Part shown: in pieces, positions 55,437-63,469 of the stretch
Layout of the letters: each line of letters starts with the position of its first letter
Numbering within the stretch: the first letter of the stretch is position 1
Source of the DNA: a virus
Reading direction: 5' to 3' (one strand)
Length of the DNA: 64,000 bases
Virus record (IMG/VR): IMGVR_UViG_3300033153_010326
Span: 1-64,000 of that record
Notes under the pieces: generated by a model
Told to the model about the DNA's origin: nothing
Seen by the model: only the letters and a program-made list of their open reading frames with translations
The model's database searches: none
Made by a program: the position numbers and the translations under genes

Positions 55437-56040
55437 AAATATGAATTTACATATTAAAATTGCTAAAGGTATAAAAGAACCTATTAATGTTTATACTATT
55501 CCAGAATATTTAAGAGAAAATGCTTTTATAAAAGAGGCAACTCCAGAGTCTCGAAGTTATATTATAGAAGCTAAAAAAGTTACTTATATAGATGGTGATG
55601 GTCGTTTAAGTAGAGTTAAAGCAGATTATTATGGAGATTGTGAAATTCCTTTTTCTGGATTGAATTCTAATTTAGAATATATGTCTATAGAAGGGGTGCT
55701 TAAAGGGAATAATGAAGAAGAATTAAACGAAATAAGAATAAAAATAGCAACAGTTATGGATGTAAAAGAAATAAATTTATTAAAATTATTAAGAAAGAAA
55801 ACTATTTTTTCTTGGATTTTTAGAAAGAAAGAAAACAGATATTTTATTTTTATAAAAAGAGGGGTTCCTAGAGAATTAGCAAAAAGTATGGGATTTTCTG
55901 AAAAAATTATGTTAAGAACTCCGATTGTTAATCCTTGTCCAGTTAGTATGTCAGATACAACAAAAGGAATAAAACCAAATACTTTAGCTTATGGAGTCTA
56001 TGGTTACGAATCTTACATTATGGCATTAGTTGAGGTATAA
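55417..56040 (+). CDS. Shortened paralog of the phage's own major capsid protein
   Basis: 207 residues. Residues 58-95 (IDGDGRLSRVKADYYGDCEI, FSGLNSNLEYMSIEGVL) match capsid residues 71-108 at about half of positions. Residues 144-205 (IFIKRGVPRELAKSMG; NTLAYGVYGYESYIMALV) match capsid 271-333, with 11 of 16 identical in the LAYGV...YES...MA block. The capsid stretch ~141-270, which reads as spine helix and P-domain, is missing and replaced by a few basic residues. The gene is intact with an AAAGGAGG RBS and sits in the replication operon on the opposite strand. Possible vertex/minor capsid, decoy or regulatory role. Confidence 0.8.
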   Translation: MGKKIDKNMNLHIKIAKGIKEPINVYTIPEYLRENAFIKEATPESRSYIIEAKKVTYIDGDGRLSRVKADYYGDCEIPFSGLNSNLEYMSIEGVLKGNNEEELNEIRIKIATVMDVKEINLLKLLRKKTIFSWIFRKKENRYFIFIKRGVPRELAKSMGFSEKIMLRTPIVNPCPVSMSDTTKGIKPNTLAYGVYGYESYIMALVEV

Positions 56041-56292
56041 ATGACCAAAAAAACTTTTAAGATAAGAACTCCTATTTGGAAGACTATGAGCGTAGGATTA
56101 GCAGAATATAAGTTAGCTGATATGAATTATGTGGAGATTATATATAGAGCTAATTCTGGAAGAAAATTATTTCCAGATAAATATAGAATTTCTAAAGAGA
56201 AAGTTTTGAAGTATCCAACTCAGTTTGTAGGAGTAAATTTAAGAATTATTCCAATAGAAGATTTAGAAATTGTAAAAAAAAGGAGGAAATGA
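56041..56292 (+). CDS. Small protein between capsid-like and histone-like genes
   Basis: 83 residues beginning MTKKTFKIRTPIWKTMSVGL, with MNYVEIIYRANSGRKLFPDK and a KKRRK end. It starts right after the capsid-like stop, so the three genes are one translational unit. Not recognised. Confidence 0.62.
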   Translation: MTKKTFKIRTPIWKTMSVGLAEYKLADMNYVEIIYRANSGRKLFPDKYRISKEKVLKYPTQFVGVNLRIIPIEDLEIVKKRRK

Positions 56293-56293
56293 A

Positions 56294-56527
56294 ATGGGAA
56301 AGATTAATTATATAAGAGTATCGTCTGTAAAGGGACTTGTAAAGGAACTTGGTCGTAGAAGTGGTAAGGATTTTTTGGAAGAGTTAGATAGAGTAGTTGG
56401 AGAAATAGTAAAAAGAGCTTCTAAGAAAGAAAGTAAGAAGAAAACTTTAGATGCTTCAGATGTTAAAGTAATTGTAGATTCTATGGTAGTAGGAGTACCA
56501 GAAGAAATGGTTAAGGATTCTAAATAA
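56294..56527 (+). CDS. Histone-fold protein
   Basis: 77 residues. Helix 1 VSSVKGLVKELG, loop RRSGKD, helix 2 FLEELDRVVGEIVKRASKKE, then loop KKKTLDASD and helix 3 VKVIVDSM. This follows archaeal histones (VGRIIKxAG...ARHAGRKTIKAEDIELAV) and the single-fold bacterial histone of Bdellovibrio (SKVKAYIK...DGRKTVMDRD). Basic residues sit at both loops. RBS AGGAGG. Probably compacts phage DNA or shapes replicating DNA. Histone-fold proteins have been described in a few phages and bacteria, so this is rare rather than unprecedented. Confidence 0.7.
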   Translation: MGKINYIRVSSVKGLVKELGRRSGKDFLEELDRVVGEIVKRASKKESKKKTLDASDVKVIVDSMVVGVPEEMVKDSK

Positions 56528-56535
56528 TTAAATAT

Positions 56536-56573
56536 TGAGGGAGTTATTTGTAAGCGACCTGACCCCTCCCTCA
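56536..56573 (+). terminator. Terminator after the histone-like gene
   Basis: TGAGGGAG pairs with CTCCCTCA, followed by GTATTATTTTT. Nine bases past the stop. It would separate high expression of the capsid-like/histone unit from the primase. Confidence 0.7.
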
Positions 56574-56596
56574 GTATTATTTTTGGAGGATAAAAA

Positions 56597-56737
56597 ATGG
56601 CTAATAGAATAATTAGAATGAGAAAATGGAGAGCTTCTGGTCATAAGCATAAGAAGAATAAGAAGAGCGTAGCTGACAGAAAAATAATTAAGAATCTTCT
56701 TAAAAAACATACCATAAAGGAAGTTTATGGAATATAA
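56597..56737 (+). CDS. 46-residue highly basic protein
   Basis: MANRIIRMRKWRASGHKHKK, rich in Lys, Arg and His throughout, ending TIKEVYGI. TTGGAGG RBS; overlaps the primase start by 11 bases. A DNA- or RNA-binding peptide by composition. Confidence 0.65.
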   Translation: MANRIIRMRKWRASGHKHKKNKKSVADRKIIKNLLKKHTIKEVYGI

Positions 56738-58739
56738 AAAAATCATCTTATCAAAATTGCTTATCTATTTAAAAAATAAAAAAGTAAAATTAAGTAGAGG
56801 TAATATAAAAACTTTAAAATGTCCCAAATGTGGTAAGACTGCTAATATTATTCCTAATGTTAATGAAATTAATTGTTTCGTTTGTAAGCCAAAGAAATTG
56901 TTAAATCGTTACTGGAATCTTATAGATATAGTAAGAATAATAGAAAAAGATAAAGAAAGTTGGGATGATGAAAAGATTTTACAATATTTAAAGGAATATT
57001 TAGATATTAAAGTTACTACAGAAAAAGATAATCAAGCTATTGAAGATATTTTAAATAAGTATCAAGAATGGGGATTTGATTTAGTACCTATACATGCTAA
57101 TGGTAAAGTTCCATTTGAAATAAAAGATTGGACTATTATACCTCATAAAGAAATATATGAATGGAAAAATTGGCTAAATGATGGTCTTAATATAGGAGTT
57201 AAAACTGGTAAGAGAAGTAATATAACCGCCATTGACATAGATGCTTTAACTAAAGAAGAAAAGAAAGAAATAAGAACAAAGAAAATTTCAAAAGAAAGAT
57301 TAGAAGAATTGATGCAATTAAGACAAGACAGATTAGATAAAGTTTATAAAGAAATGGGAGATATAGTAGGTAATCCTTTAGTACAACATAATCTTGGAGG
57401 TCATCATTTAATTTATCAATATGAAGAAGATATTCGCAAAACTTATATTAAGGTTCAAGATATTCATTTAGATATAGAAAATAATGGAGGTTATATTTTA
57501 CTTGCTCCTTCAAAAGTAGGTAACAATGATTCTAGAAGTTTTAAAGAAAATACAACACCACCTAAAATGCCTGACAAATTAAAACAATTTATATTATCAA
57601 AAATGAAACCTTCTAATAAAACTTATAGTGAAGGTATTATAGAGGATATAAAAACTGAAGATTTTAAAATAGACCCAAAGAAATTTATGTTAAAAAATAA
57701 TCAATTGGAAGGATGTTGTAATACTGAATTTATAAAACTTGGAGGGATTTTACGAAAGCAATTAAATATGAAACAAACAGGTTATGTTCTTAATGTTTTA
57801 AATAAACATATTTTAGAAAAACCAATGGAATCAAAAATGGTAAGAGCAATGTTACAAGAGTTAAATAAATATTCTCAATTTGACGAGACAGAATTAGCTC
57901 ATAAAATTTTAGAATATTTAAAAGATTGTGTAGAAGAAGCTGGTAGAATAGAAATAGCTATGGCAGTAGTTGGAACAAATAGAGGAGAAGATAAAAAGAG
58001 AGTAGATAAAGCTCTTCAGTATTTAATTAGAGAGAAGCAAATTGTAAGAAATGGCAAAGCTTATGAAATTATTGATGATTCGGAATGGACTGAAGAATTT
58101 ATGAATACAGGAATTCCTATAGATTTTAAGATGCCTTATTTTTATGATACTATGTATTTTCACGTCGGAGACCTTCTATTAATTGGAGCTTCTCCTGCAA
58201 TAGGCAAAACTCACATTTCAGTAAATATTATCAAACAATTAGTAGACCAAAATATTAAACCTTATTATGTATCATTGGAAGGAGGGAGTCGCTACGCAAA
58301 AATTGCGAAACAATTAGGATTAAAAGAAGGAGATTTTTCAATTAAAGAAACTTCTAATCCTAATAAAATAAAATTAAAAGATGGAGCAATAACTATTATA
58401 GATTGGATATGTCCTCGTAATTATGCAGAAACTGACAAAGTTTTACAAAATTTAGCTGACAAAGTAAGAGAAACTAAAGGAATATTAATAATTTTTGTTC
58501 AATTAAGAAAAAATGATACTTGGTTAGCTCCAGACCTTATTAATCAATTTCCATCATTTGCTTGTAGATATACTTATGATAAAGAAGATGATGGAGAATT
58601 TGGGAGATTTCATATAGATAAATTGAGAGATGCTAAAGTTAAAATTAAGAATCATAAAATACCTTGTAAGTATTCATGGGATACTAAATTATTTAAGAGG
58701 GTGGATGAATTAGATGAAGATATTAAAGAGACTGGTTAA
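56727..58739 (+). CDS. Primase-helicase (PrimPol + RecA-fold ATPase)
   Basis: 670 residues. Zinc ribbon CPKCG...CFVC (~31-52). Residues ~115-290 are a bifunctional primase-polymerase domain (GFDLVPIHANGKVPFEIKDW, ITAIDID with two metal-binding Asp, NLGGHHLIYQ). A helical linker with winged-helix character follows (~320-450). The C-terminal ~210 form a RecA-like ATPase with Walker A LLIGASPAIGKTHIS and Walker B ITIIDWI, close to RepA/DnaB-type helicases. Combined primer synthesis and helicase for phage replication. Confidence 0.82.
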   Translation: MEYKKIILSKLLIYLKNKKVKLSRGNIKTLKCPKCGKTANIIPNVNEINCFVCKPKKLLNRYWNLIDIVRIIEKDKESWDDEKILQYLKEYLDIKVTTEKDNQAIEDILNKYQEWGFDLVPIHANGKVPFEIKDWTIIPHKEIYEWKNWLNDGLNIGVKTGKRSNITAIDIDALTKEEKKEIRTKKISKERLEELMQLRQDRLDKVYKEMGDIVGNPLVQHNLGGHHLIYQYEEDIRKTYIKVQDIHLDIENNGGYILLAPSKVGNNDSRSFKENTTPPKMPDKLKQFILSKMKPSNKTYSEGIIEDIKTEDFKIDPKKFMLKNNQLEGCCNTEFIKLGGILRKQLNMKQTGYVLNVLNKHILEKPMESKMVRAMLQELNKYSQFDETELAHKILEYLKDCVEEAGRIEIAMAVVGTNRGEDKKRVDKALQYLIREKQIVRNGKAYEIIDDSEWTEEFMNTGIPIDFKMPYFYDTMYFHVGDLLLIGASPAIGKTHISVNIIKQLVDQNIKPYYVSLEGGSRYAKIAKQLGLKEGDFSIKETSNPNKIKLKDGAITIIDWICPRNYAETDKVLQNLADKVRETKGILIIFVQLRKNDTWLAPDLINQFPSFACRYTYDKEDDGEFGRFHIDKLRDAKVKIKNHKIPCKYSWDTKLFKRVDELDEDIKETG

Positions 58740-58827
58740 GAATTGGGTTTGGGTATTAATATTTATGTTTTATGGTAGTATAATAGGATTGTTGATTTTA
58801 GAAAATATAGGAGTATTTAAATCATGA
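58714..58827 (+). CDS. 37-residue membrane protein
   Basis: MKILKRLVKNWVWVLIFMFY continues IIGLLILENIG: one membrane helix. Starts inside the primase gene end and overlaps the next gene (ATGA). Unknown. Confidence 0.55.
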   Translation: MKILKRLVKNWVWVLIFMFYGSIIGLLILENIGVFKS

Positions 58828-58964
58828 AAATTATAGCTTATTGGTTAGCAAAATCATGTAGGAAATTTAAATTTAAAATAGAATATTATAAACATATGAG
58901 AACAATAGAAATAACTTTGCCTCTGTGGAATATTCTTATTTTTTGGGGGAAAGATGTATATTAA
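58824..58964 (+). CDS. 46-residue protein, unknown
   Basis: MKIIAYWLAKSCRKFKFKIE; basic then hydrophobic. ATGA overlap with the previous gene and an 11-base overlap with the resolvase gene. Unknown. Confidence 0.52.
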   Translation: MKIIAYWLAKSCRKFKFKIEYYKHMRTIEITLPLWNILIFWGKDVY

Positions 58965-59544
58965 AAAAATAAAAAAATCTAATGTGGAAACTTTCTTAGG
59001 TGTAAAGCTAAAAGATAATATGGTTGCTCTTGGAGCAGATACAGCAGTTTATCATACAGCATTTGCAATTATTAGAACTACTGATACTTATTTAATTTTA
59101 GAAAGTTTAGAAAAAATCGAAGTTCCTAAATTAGCTAAAAAATCTACTATAGAACAAAGATTGAAAAATTTAGATTTATACACCGAACAGTTAGATGACC
59201 TAAAAAACAAATGGTCAAAATTATATAAATTTGATTATACAAAAATCGAGGACTGTTATTATGCTTTTAGCGTTTTGACAACTAAATCTCTAGCTTATAA
59301 TTCTATCCTAACTTATGATAGATTAAAACGAATTTCTACATATACAACTTTAATAATGCCAAATTCGGCTAGAGCTAAAATTAAATTTAAGAAATCTAAA
59401 AAGAAAATGACTAAAATTGAATTTAAGAATGAAATTATAGATTATGTAAATTTAGCTTTGGGATTAGAAATTACTAATAATGATGAAGCAGACAGTATCA
59501 TATTAGCATTAGCTGGATTAGTGGAGGGATATTATGGGAAATAA
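58954..59544 (+). CDS. RuvC-like Holliday junction resolvase
   Basis: 196 residues: MVALGADTAVYHTAFAIIRT (first Asp and strand), KIEDCYYAFSVLTT (Glu), and NNDEADSIILALAGL (Asp pair), the RNase H-fold RuvC order. KKMTKIEFKNEIIDYVNLAL is the helical insertion. Probably resolves replication intermediates before packaging. GGGGGAAAG RBS. Confidence 0.75.
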   Translation: MYIKKIKKSNVETFLGVKLKDNMVALGADTAVYHTAFAIIRTTDTYLILESLEKIEVPKLAKKSTIEQRLKNLDLYTEQLDDLKNKWSKLYKFDYTKIEDCYYAFSVLTTKSLAYNSILTYDRLKRISTYTTLIMPNSARAKIKFKKSKKKMTKIEFKNEIIDYVNLALGLEITNNDEADSIILALAGLVEGYYGK

Positions 59545-59728
59545 ATTTTATAAAAAATTAGAAAAAATTAAAGGAAAAGTATTAAAAGATATTAGAACTG
59601 GATGGTCAGGAGCAGAAATAGAATTAGAGTTTGAAGATGGAACTATAGCGGAGTTAAGTATATTAAGATACCCTGATGGTACTATTAGTGAAAAAATATT
59701 AGAAATTGAGGAAAATAATGGCAAATAA
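59534..59728 (+). CDS. Small protein, unknown
   Basis: 64 residues: YKKLEKIKGKVLKDIRTGWS and EIELEFEDGTIAELSILRYP, small beta-rich domain. Overlaps both neighbours. Unknown. Confidence 0.62.
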   Translation: MGNKFYKKLEKIKGKVLKDIRTGWSGAEIELEFEDGTIAELSILRYPDGTISEKILEIEENNGK

Positions 59729-60680
59729 AGACCTAGATAAAAAATTATCAGACTTAGAAAAGAATTTTGGATTAGTTAGAGGCTCTTCTAATGATAAACT
59801 ATATGAGACTATTAGAGTAGGAATTTATGCACTGGATTATGTAATTGGAGGAATAAAGGTAGTTGAGGGTGGACACAAAGTTGAGTTTTACGGGAATGAA
59901 TCTAGTGGAAAAACTACGTTTTTATTAAAGACTGTAGCCAAATATCAATCTTTAGGTAAAATTTGTGTTTGGATAGTTTCTGAAAGTTTTGATGAAAATT
60001 GGGCTAAACAAATGGGAGTAGATGTAGATAAACTTTTAAGATTTTTTCCTGATTCAGTAGAACATGCTTGTGATAAAATTCTAGATTTAATACCTGAAGT
60101 AGACCTTATTGCAGTAGATAGTGTAGCTTCTTTAGTACCTGAAGCAGAATTAAAAGGAACATTAAGCGATAAAACTAGAGGAGCACAAGCAAAAGCTTAT
60201 TCAGAATTTACTAGAAAATTATATAAAAAAATTGCTCATGAAACTACAACTCTTATTTTTATTAATCAAATTCGGGAAAAGATGAATGTGATGTGGGGGA
60301 ATCCAGAGGACACCCCTTGCGGTAGAGCATTAAAATTTATGTATGATACTAGAGTGATATTTAAAATTGGTAAACCTATAGATGTAGGACAAGGGAAAGA
60401 TAAGGTTAGAATTGGAACGGAATTAAAAATACATGGATATAAAAATAAAAGAGGGGTTTCTAAACGTACTGCCTACATTAATTTTTTCTTCGAGGATGGA
60501 GAAATAGAAAATGATATAAGTTTACTTCATGCTGGTATTAAATATTCTGTTATAGAATTTACTGGTCAAACTTATAAATTTGGAGATAAGAAAGCTAGGG
60601 GGAAAGATAAATTTATGAAAATCATGACAGACAAGGATTGGAATAAAGTGGAGGAATTAGTATGGAAAAGACTAAAATAA
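59718..60680 (+). CDS. RecA-type recombinase
   Basis: 320 residues from ATG 59718 (GAGGAAAATA RBS); a more upstream ATG lacks one. GGHKVEFYGNESSGKTTFLL is Walker A, VDLIAVDSVASLVP Walker B with RecA-like DSVAAL, then TRKLYKKIAHETTTLIFINQ and the IFINQIREK L2 region. Close to bacterial RecA in plan but lacks its long C-terminal domain. Homologous recombination in phage replication. Confidence 0.9.
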   Translation: MANKDLDKKLSDLEKNFGLVRGSSNDKLYETIRVGIYALDYVIGGIKVVEGGHKVEFYGNESSGKTTFLLKTVAKYQSLGKICVWIVSESFDENWAKQMGVDVDKLLRFFPDSVEHACDKILDLIPEVDLIAVDSVASLVPEAELKGTLSDKTRGAQAKAYSEFTRKLYKKIAHETTTLIFINQIREKMNVMWGNPEDTPCGRALKFMYDTRVIFKIGKPIDVGQGKDKVRIGTELKIHGYKNKRGVSKRTAYINFFFEDGEIENDISLLHAGIKYSVIEFTGQTYKFGDKKARGKDKFMKIMTDKDWNKVEELVWKRLK

Positions 60681-60976
60681 AAAAGATTCCTGATAGATGG
60701 TATCATAGAGTCAAAGGATGGAAATATAGTAGGGATTGTAAATGTTATTATAGGTCAGATTTTCAAAGTCCTCCTTTTATGTATTGTTTAGGAAATAGAA
60801 TGATACATGCTGATTATGGTTATGATAGTTATGGAATTTATTGGACAGGTTCTACAAGTGAAGCTTGGCATGGGGGGTATAGAGGTAATGATTTAGGAAA
60901 AGCTATAAGATGGGTAAGAGGAGCTAGACATAAAAAATTAGGTTGTTATTTATGGGGAGATAAATATGAAAAATAA
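60662..60976 (+). CDS. Aromatic-rich protein, unknown
   Basis: 104 residues rich in Tyr, Trp, Gly and Cys (YSRDCKCYYRSDFQSPPF; YGYDSYGIYWTGSTSEAWHG). Starts in the recA end. No family recognised. Confidence 0.6.
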   Translation: MEKTKIKKIPDRWYHRVKGWKYSRDCKCYYRSDFQSPPFMYCLGNRMIHADYGYDSYGIYWTGSTSEAWHGGYRGNDLGKAIRWVRGARHKKLGCYLWGDKYEK

Positions 60977-61121
60977 AACAGTAGAATGTTATTGTTGTCA
61001 TAAAGAATACGAACTTAAAGATATTACAAAAATTTATGCTGGAAAAGATGAATATAGATTTGTATGTAAAGGATGTAATAATTTAAAAGATATACCAATA
61101 GGAATAATAGGAGACAAATAA
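60966..61121 (+). CDS. 51-residue zinc-ribbon protein
   Basis: CYCCHKEYELKD and CKGCNNLKDIP form one ribbon. Overlapping starts and stops on both sides. Unknown. Confidence 0.62.
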   Translation: MKNKTVECYCCHKEYELKDITKIYAGKDEYRFVCKGCNNLKDIPIGIIGDK

Positions 61122-61294
61122 ATGAAAGAATATTATTGGGTTTCTACTTCATTTGCAACATCCATGATAACTATAGAAGAAGGAATTATTATAGATTCAG
61201 CACCAGTATGGAGAGAGTTTATAGAAACTAATTTTAATAAATTTTTAGAATGGTTAGAACAAAAAGGAGAAGTTAAATGGAAACAAATAGGATA
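61121..61294 (+). CDS. 57-residue protein, unknown
   Basis: MKEYYWVSTSFATSMITIEE, then helical WLEQKGEVKW. The end overlaps the next gene in another frame. Unknown. Confidence 0.55.
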
Positions 61295-61468
61295 GAAAGA
61301 ATTATTGAAGGTTTAAAATTAATAAATTCTAAAGCGGAAGTAATATTAAGAAGAGAAGTTATGGAAGCTGATTGTTTAAATTTTTCTGAATTAGCTGATA
61401 AAATGTCAAATCATATTAAAAATATTTGTAATCAATTAATTAAGGAAATTAAAAATGGAAACAAATAG
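61277..61468 (+). CDS. Small helical protein, first METNRIE copy
   Basis: 63 residues, helical (METNRIERIIEGLKLINSKA). The first 22-24 bases of coding sequence are identical to those of the next gene. AAAGGAGAA RBS. Unknown. Confidence 0.58.
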   Translation: METNRIERIIEGLKLINSKAEVILRREVMEADCLNFSELADKMSNHIKNICNQLIKEIKNGNK

Positions 61469-61652
61469 GATAGAAAAAAGAGCTAAAGAAATTTTAGCAG
61501 AATTTCCTCAAATAAAAGAACAACCTGTTTCTATAAGTGGAAACTTCCATTTAGGAGAGACCATAGAACAACATTTAGAAAGATGTAAACAGAAACCTAA
61601 TCTAGAGAAAGCAAATAAATTTCTTTTAGATATTAGAAAGGAGAATTGGTAA
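61455..61652 (+). CDS. Small helical protein, second METNRIE copy
   Basis: 65 residues: METNRIEKRAKEILAEFPQI, later LGETIEQHLERCKQKPNLEK. Shares only its start with the previous gene, suggesting duplication of a translation start. Unknown. Confidence 0.58.
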   Translation: METNRIEKRAKEILAEFPQIKEQPVSISGNFHLGETIEQHLERCKQKPNLEKANKFLLDIRKENW

Positions 61653-61653
61653 C

Positions 61654-61863
61654 ATGAAAATAATATTAGAATATGAAGGCAATGGAGAATTAAGAAGAAG
61701 AGTTCAAATAGATACAGATGCAGAATCAATTCATAATGTTATGAATGAAATTGAAAATGCTTTGATTGCTTATGGATTTCATCCAGATACTGTAAAAGAT
61801 GGGTTTTTAGGAAAAGCGGAACAAATAGAAAATAACAAAGAAGGAGAAAAAAGTGGATTATAA
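61654..61863 (+). CDS. Small alpha/beta protein
   Basis: 69 residues: MKIILEYEGNGELRRRVQID, then VMNEIENALIAYGFHPDTVK. Typical of small phage proteins with a YGFHPxTV end; function unknown. AAAGGAG RBS. Confidence 0.62.
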   Translation: MKIILEYEGNGELRRRVQIDTDAESIHNVMNEIENALIAYGFHPDTVKDGFLGKAEQIENNKEGEKSGL

Positions 61864-62305
61864 AAAACTAGAAAAATATTTTAAAGAAGAAGAAACTTTA
61901 GAAGAAGCTTTAGATTATTTAGAGAAGCCTATTAAAAAGGTTACTTATTGGGCTAATCTATTTCAAAAAGGAATTGTTCATGATAATCCTGAAGAAATTA
62001 ATAAAGCTATAATAGAATTAGCTGGAGCATATTCAGATTTAAGAATTGCTTTAGGATTGGCAAATTATTATAAGAAACATAAAGAATTAGAAAGATATAT
62101 GGAAATAAAAACTGAAATAGAGAACGAAGGAGAAAAAAAATTCGTTTCCGCTTCAGCAGAAAAAGAAGCTCAAAAAGATACCATGCCTTATCGTAGAGTT
62201 AGAAATATTATAAGAGCACATAAAGAATCTGCTGATAAAAGTATAACCGCTTTACAAAATGTTAATAATAATTTAGATAAAGAAATGAGAAAGAATCCTG
62301 AATAA
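61853..62305 (+). CDS. Helical protein, unknown
   Basis: 150 residues from GTG 61853 (AAGGAG RBS). EEETLEEALDYLEKPIKKVT; NKAIIELAGAYSDLRIALGL; C-terminal helix. Reads as a helical bundle with a conserved-looking AGAYSDL core. Possibly an anti-host or recombination accessory protein. Confidence 0.62.
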   Translation: MDYKKLEKYFKEEETLEEALDYLEKPIKKVTYWANLFQKGIVHDNPEEINKAIIELAGAYSDLRIALGLANYYKKHKELERYMEIKTEIENEGEKKFVSASAEKEAQKDTMPYRRVRNIIRAHKESADKSITALQNVNNNLDKEMRKNPE

Positions 62306-62320
62306 TAAGGAGAAAGATTT

Positions 62321-62887
62321 ATGGATAAAAGGCAGAAGGAAATAGTAGAGGATAGGATTAAACTTTTGGGCGAACTCAAACCTTCAATAAAAGAGGACAA
62401 AGATGAAGCAGATGCCCTTAAGAGTTTGCTTGCTGAGGTAGACAGTATCAAAGCAGAACGAGATGAATTAGCATGTGATACAACTGCTGTAATCAAGCTT
62501 CTTGAAGAACAACTCGCCCAAGCTAAGGCAGAGGTGGAGAGGTTGAAGAAGATGGCATACGAAGGAAGTGAGTGGGAAAAACTTAGCTTGGGTTGGAGTA
62601 AGAAATATCATAATTGCCTAGCCGAACTCTTTAAGGCTAAAGAGGCTTTAGAAGTCAAATTCGGTATGTGGTTATGTCCTACTTGCGGAAGAGGCGCCCC
62701 GAGTGGAAGAAATTGTCATAATTGTCTTGAACTAGAGATAGCTCGTATCAAGGGTATAACGGTGGAAGAGTGGATAACAATAGTAGAAACTACTCGTAAA
62801 AGAATATTGGATGGAACAATGGTAGGAGAATTATTTTCAGATGTAATAGCCACAGCCATAGTTGAAAAGATACAAGGAGGTAAATAA
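62321..62887 (+). CDS. Coiled-coil zinc protein of different base composition
   Basis: 188 residues: long coiled coil (LLAEVDSIKAERDELACDTT; QLAQAKAEVERLKKMAYEGS), then CPTCGRGAPSGRNCHNC zinc ribbon (~120) and a helical end. Its codons use G and C far more than neighbours (CTCGCC, GCGCCCCGAG), suggesting recent acquisition from another genome. AAGGAG RBS. Confidence 0.68.
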   Translation: MDKRQKEIVEDRIKLLGELKPSIKEDKDEADALKSLLAEVDSIKAERDELACDTTAVIKLLEEQLAQAKAEVERLKKMAYEGSEWEKLSLGWSKKYHNCLAELFKAKEALEVKFGMWLCPTCGRGAPSGRNCHNCLELEIARIKGITVEEWITIVETTRKRILDGTMVGELFSDVIATAIVEKIQGGK

Positions 62888-63366
62888 TGAAAGATTCTAG
62901 TAATATTTTTAAGGTGTGGGGGACTCGCAATAGAATTCTTTTAACAGATACTTGTGAAATAGATTACCTTAAACTTAAAGCTAATACCTATTGCTCCCAA
63001 CATACACATGAAAATAAAATAAATTTATTTTATGTATTAAAAGGTAAGGTTAGAATTGAGAGTGAATTTGGTAAAGTAGTTTTACAAAAAGGGCAGGGAT
63101 TTGAAGTAAGCCCTCCTTTAAAACATAGATTCGTGGTTTTGGTAGATTCTGAAATGGTAGAAATCGCATTTGTAAATAAAGGAAAAATTGATGCTAATGA
63201 TATTAAAAGAGAAAAACAAGGTGGTAGAATAATTAAAGGTAAATATATAGGTATACCTGAATTAAGAAAACAAGGTTATTTAGAATTAGATAATACAGAT
63301 TCTCAACCTTCTACTGAAGGTAAACCTACAATAATTAAACTTGGAGAACAAAAAGATGTTAATTAA
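62887..63366 (+). CDS. Cupin-domain protein
   Basis: 159 residues. Cupin motif 1 QHTHENKINLFYVLKGKVRI and motif 2 GQGFEVSPPLKHRFVVL give the His ligands (one expected His is less clear). Sugar-isomerase-like cupins bind metal and small ligands. The C-terminal tail is polar and disordered. Start overlaps the previous stop (TAATG). Confidence 0.75.
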   Translation: MKDSSNIFKVWGTRNRILLTDTCEIDYLKLKANTYCSQHTHENKINLFYVLKGKVRIESEFGKVVLQKGQGFEVSPPLKHRFVVLVDSEMVEIAFVNKGKIDANDIKREKQGGRIIKGKYIGIPELRKQGYLELDNTDSQPSTEGKPTIIKLGEQKDVN

Positions 63367-63469
63367 ATATTGTAATTGTAAAAAACCAGCTTTAGCAGGG
63401 ATGCTTACTAAGAATAAAGAACAACAATGTGCTAAGTGTGGAAAAATTATTAAAAAGAGGATAAAATGA
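63356..63469 (+). CDS. 37-residue zinc-ribbon protein
   Basis: MLIKYCNCKKPALAG and CAKCGKIIKK. ATGA overlap with the polymerase gene. Unknown partner. Confidence 0.6.
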   Translation: MLIKYCNCKKPALAGMLTKNKEQQCAKCGKIIKKRIK

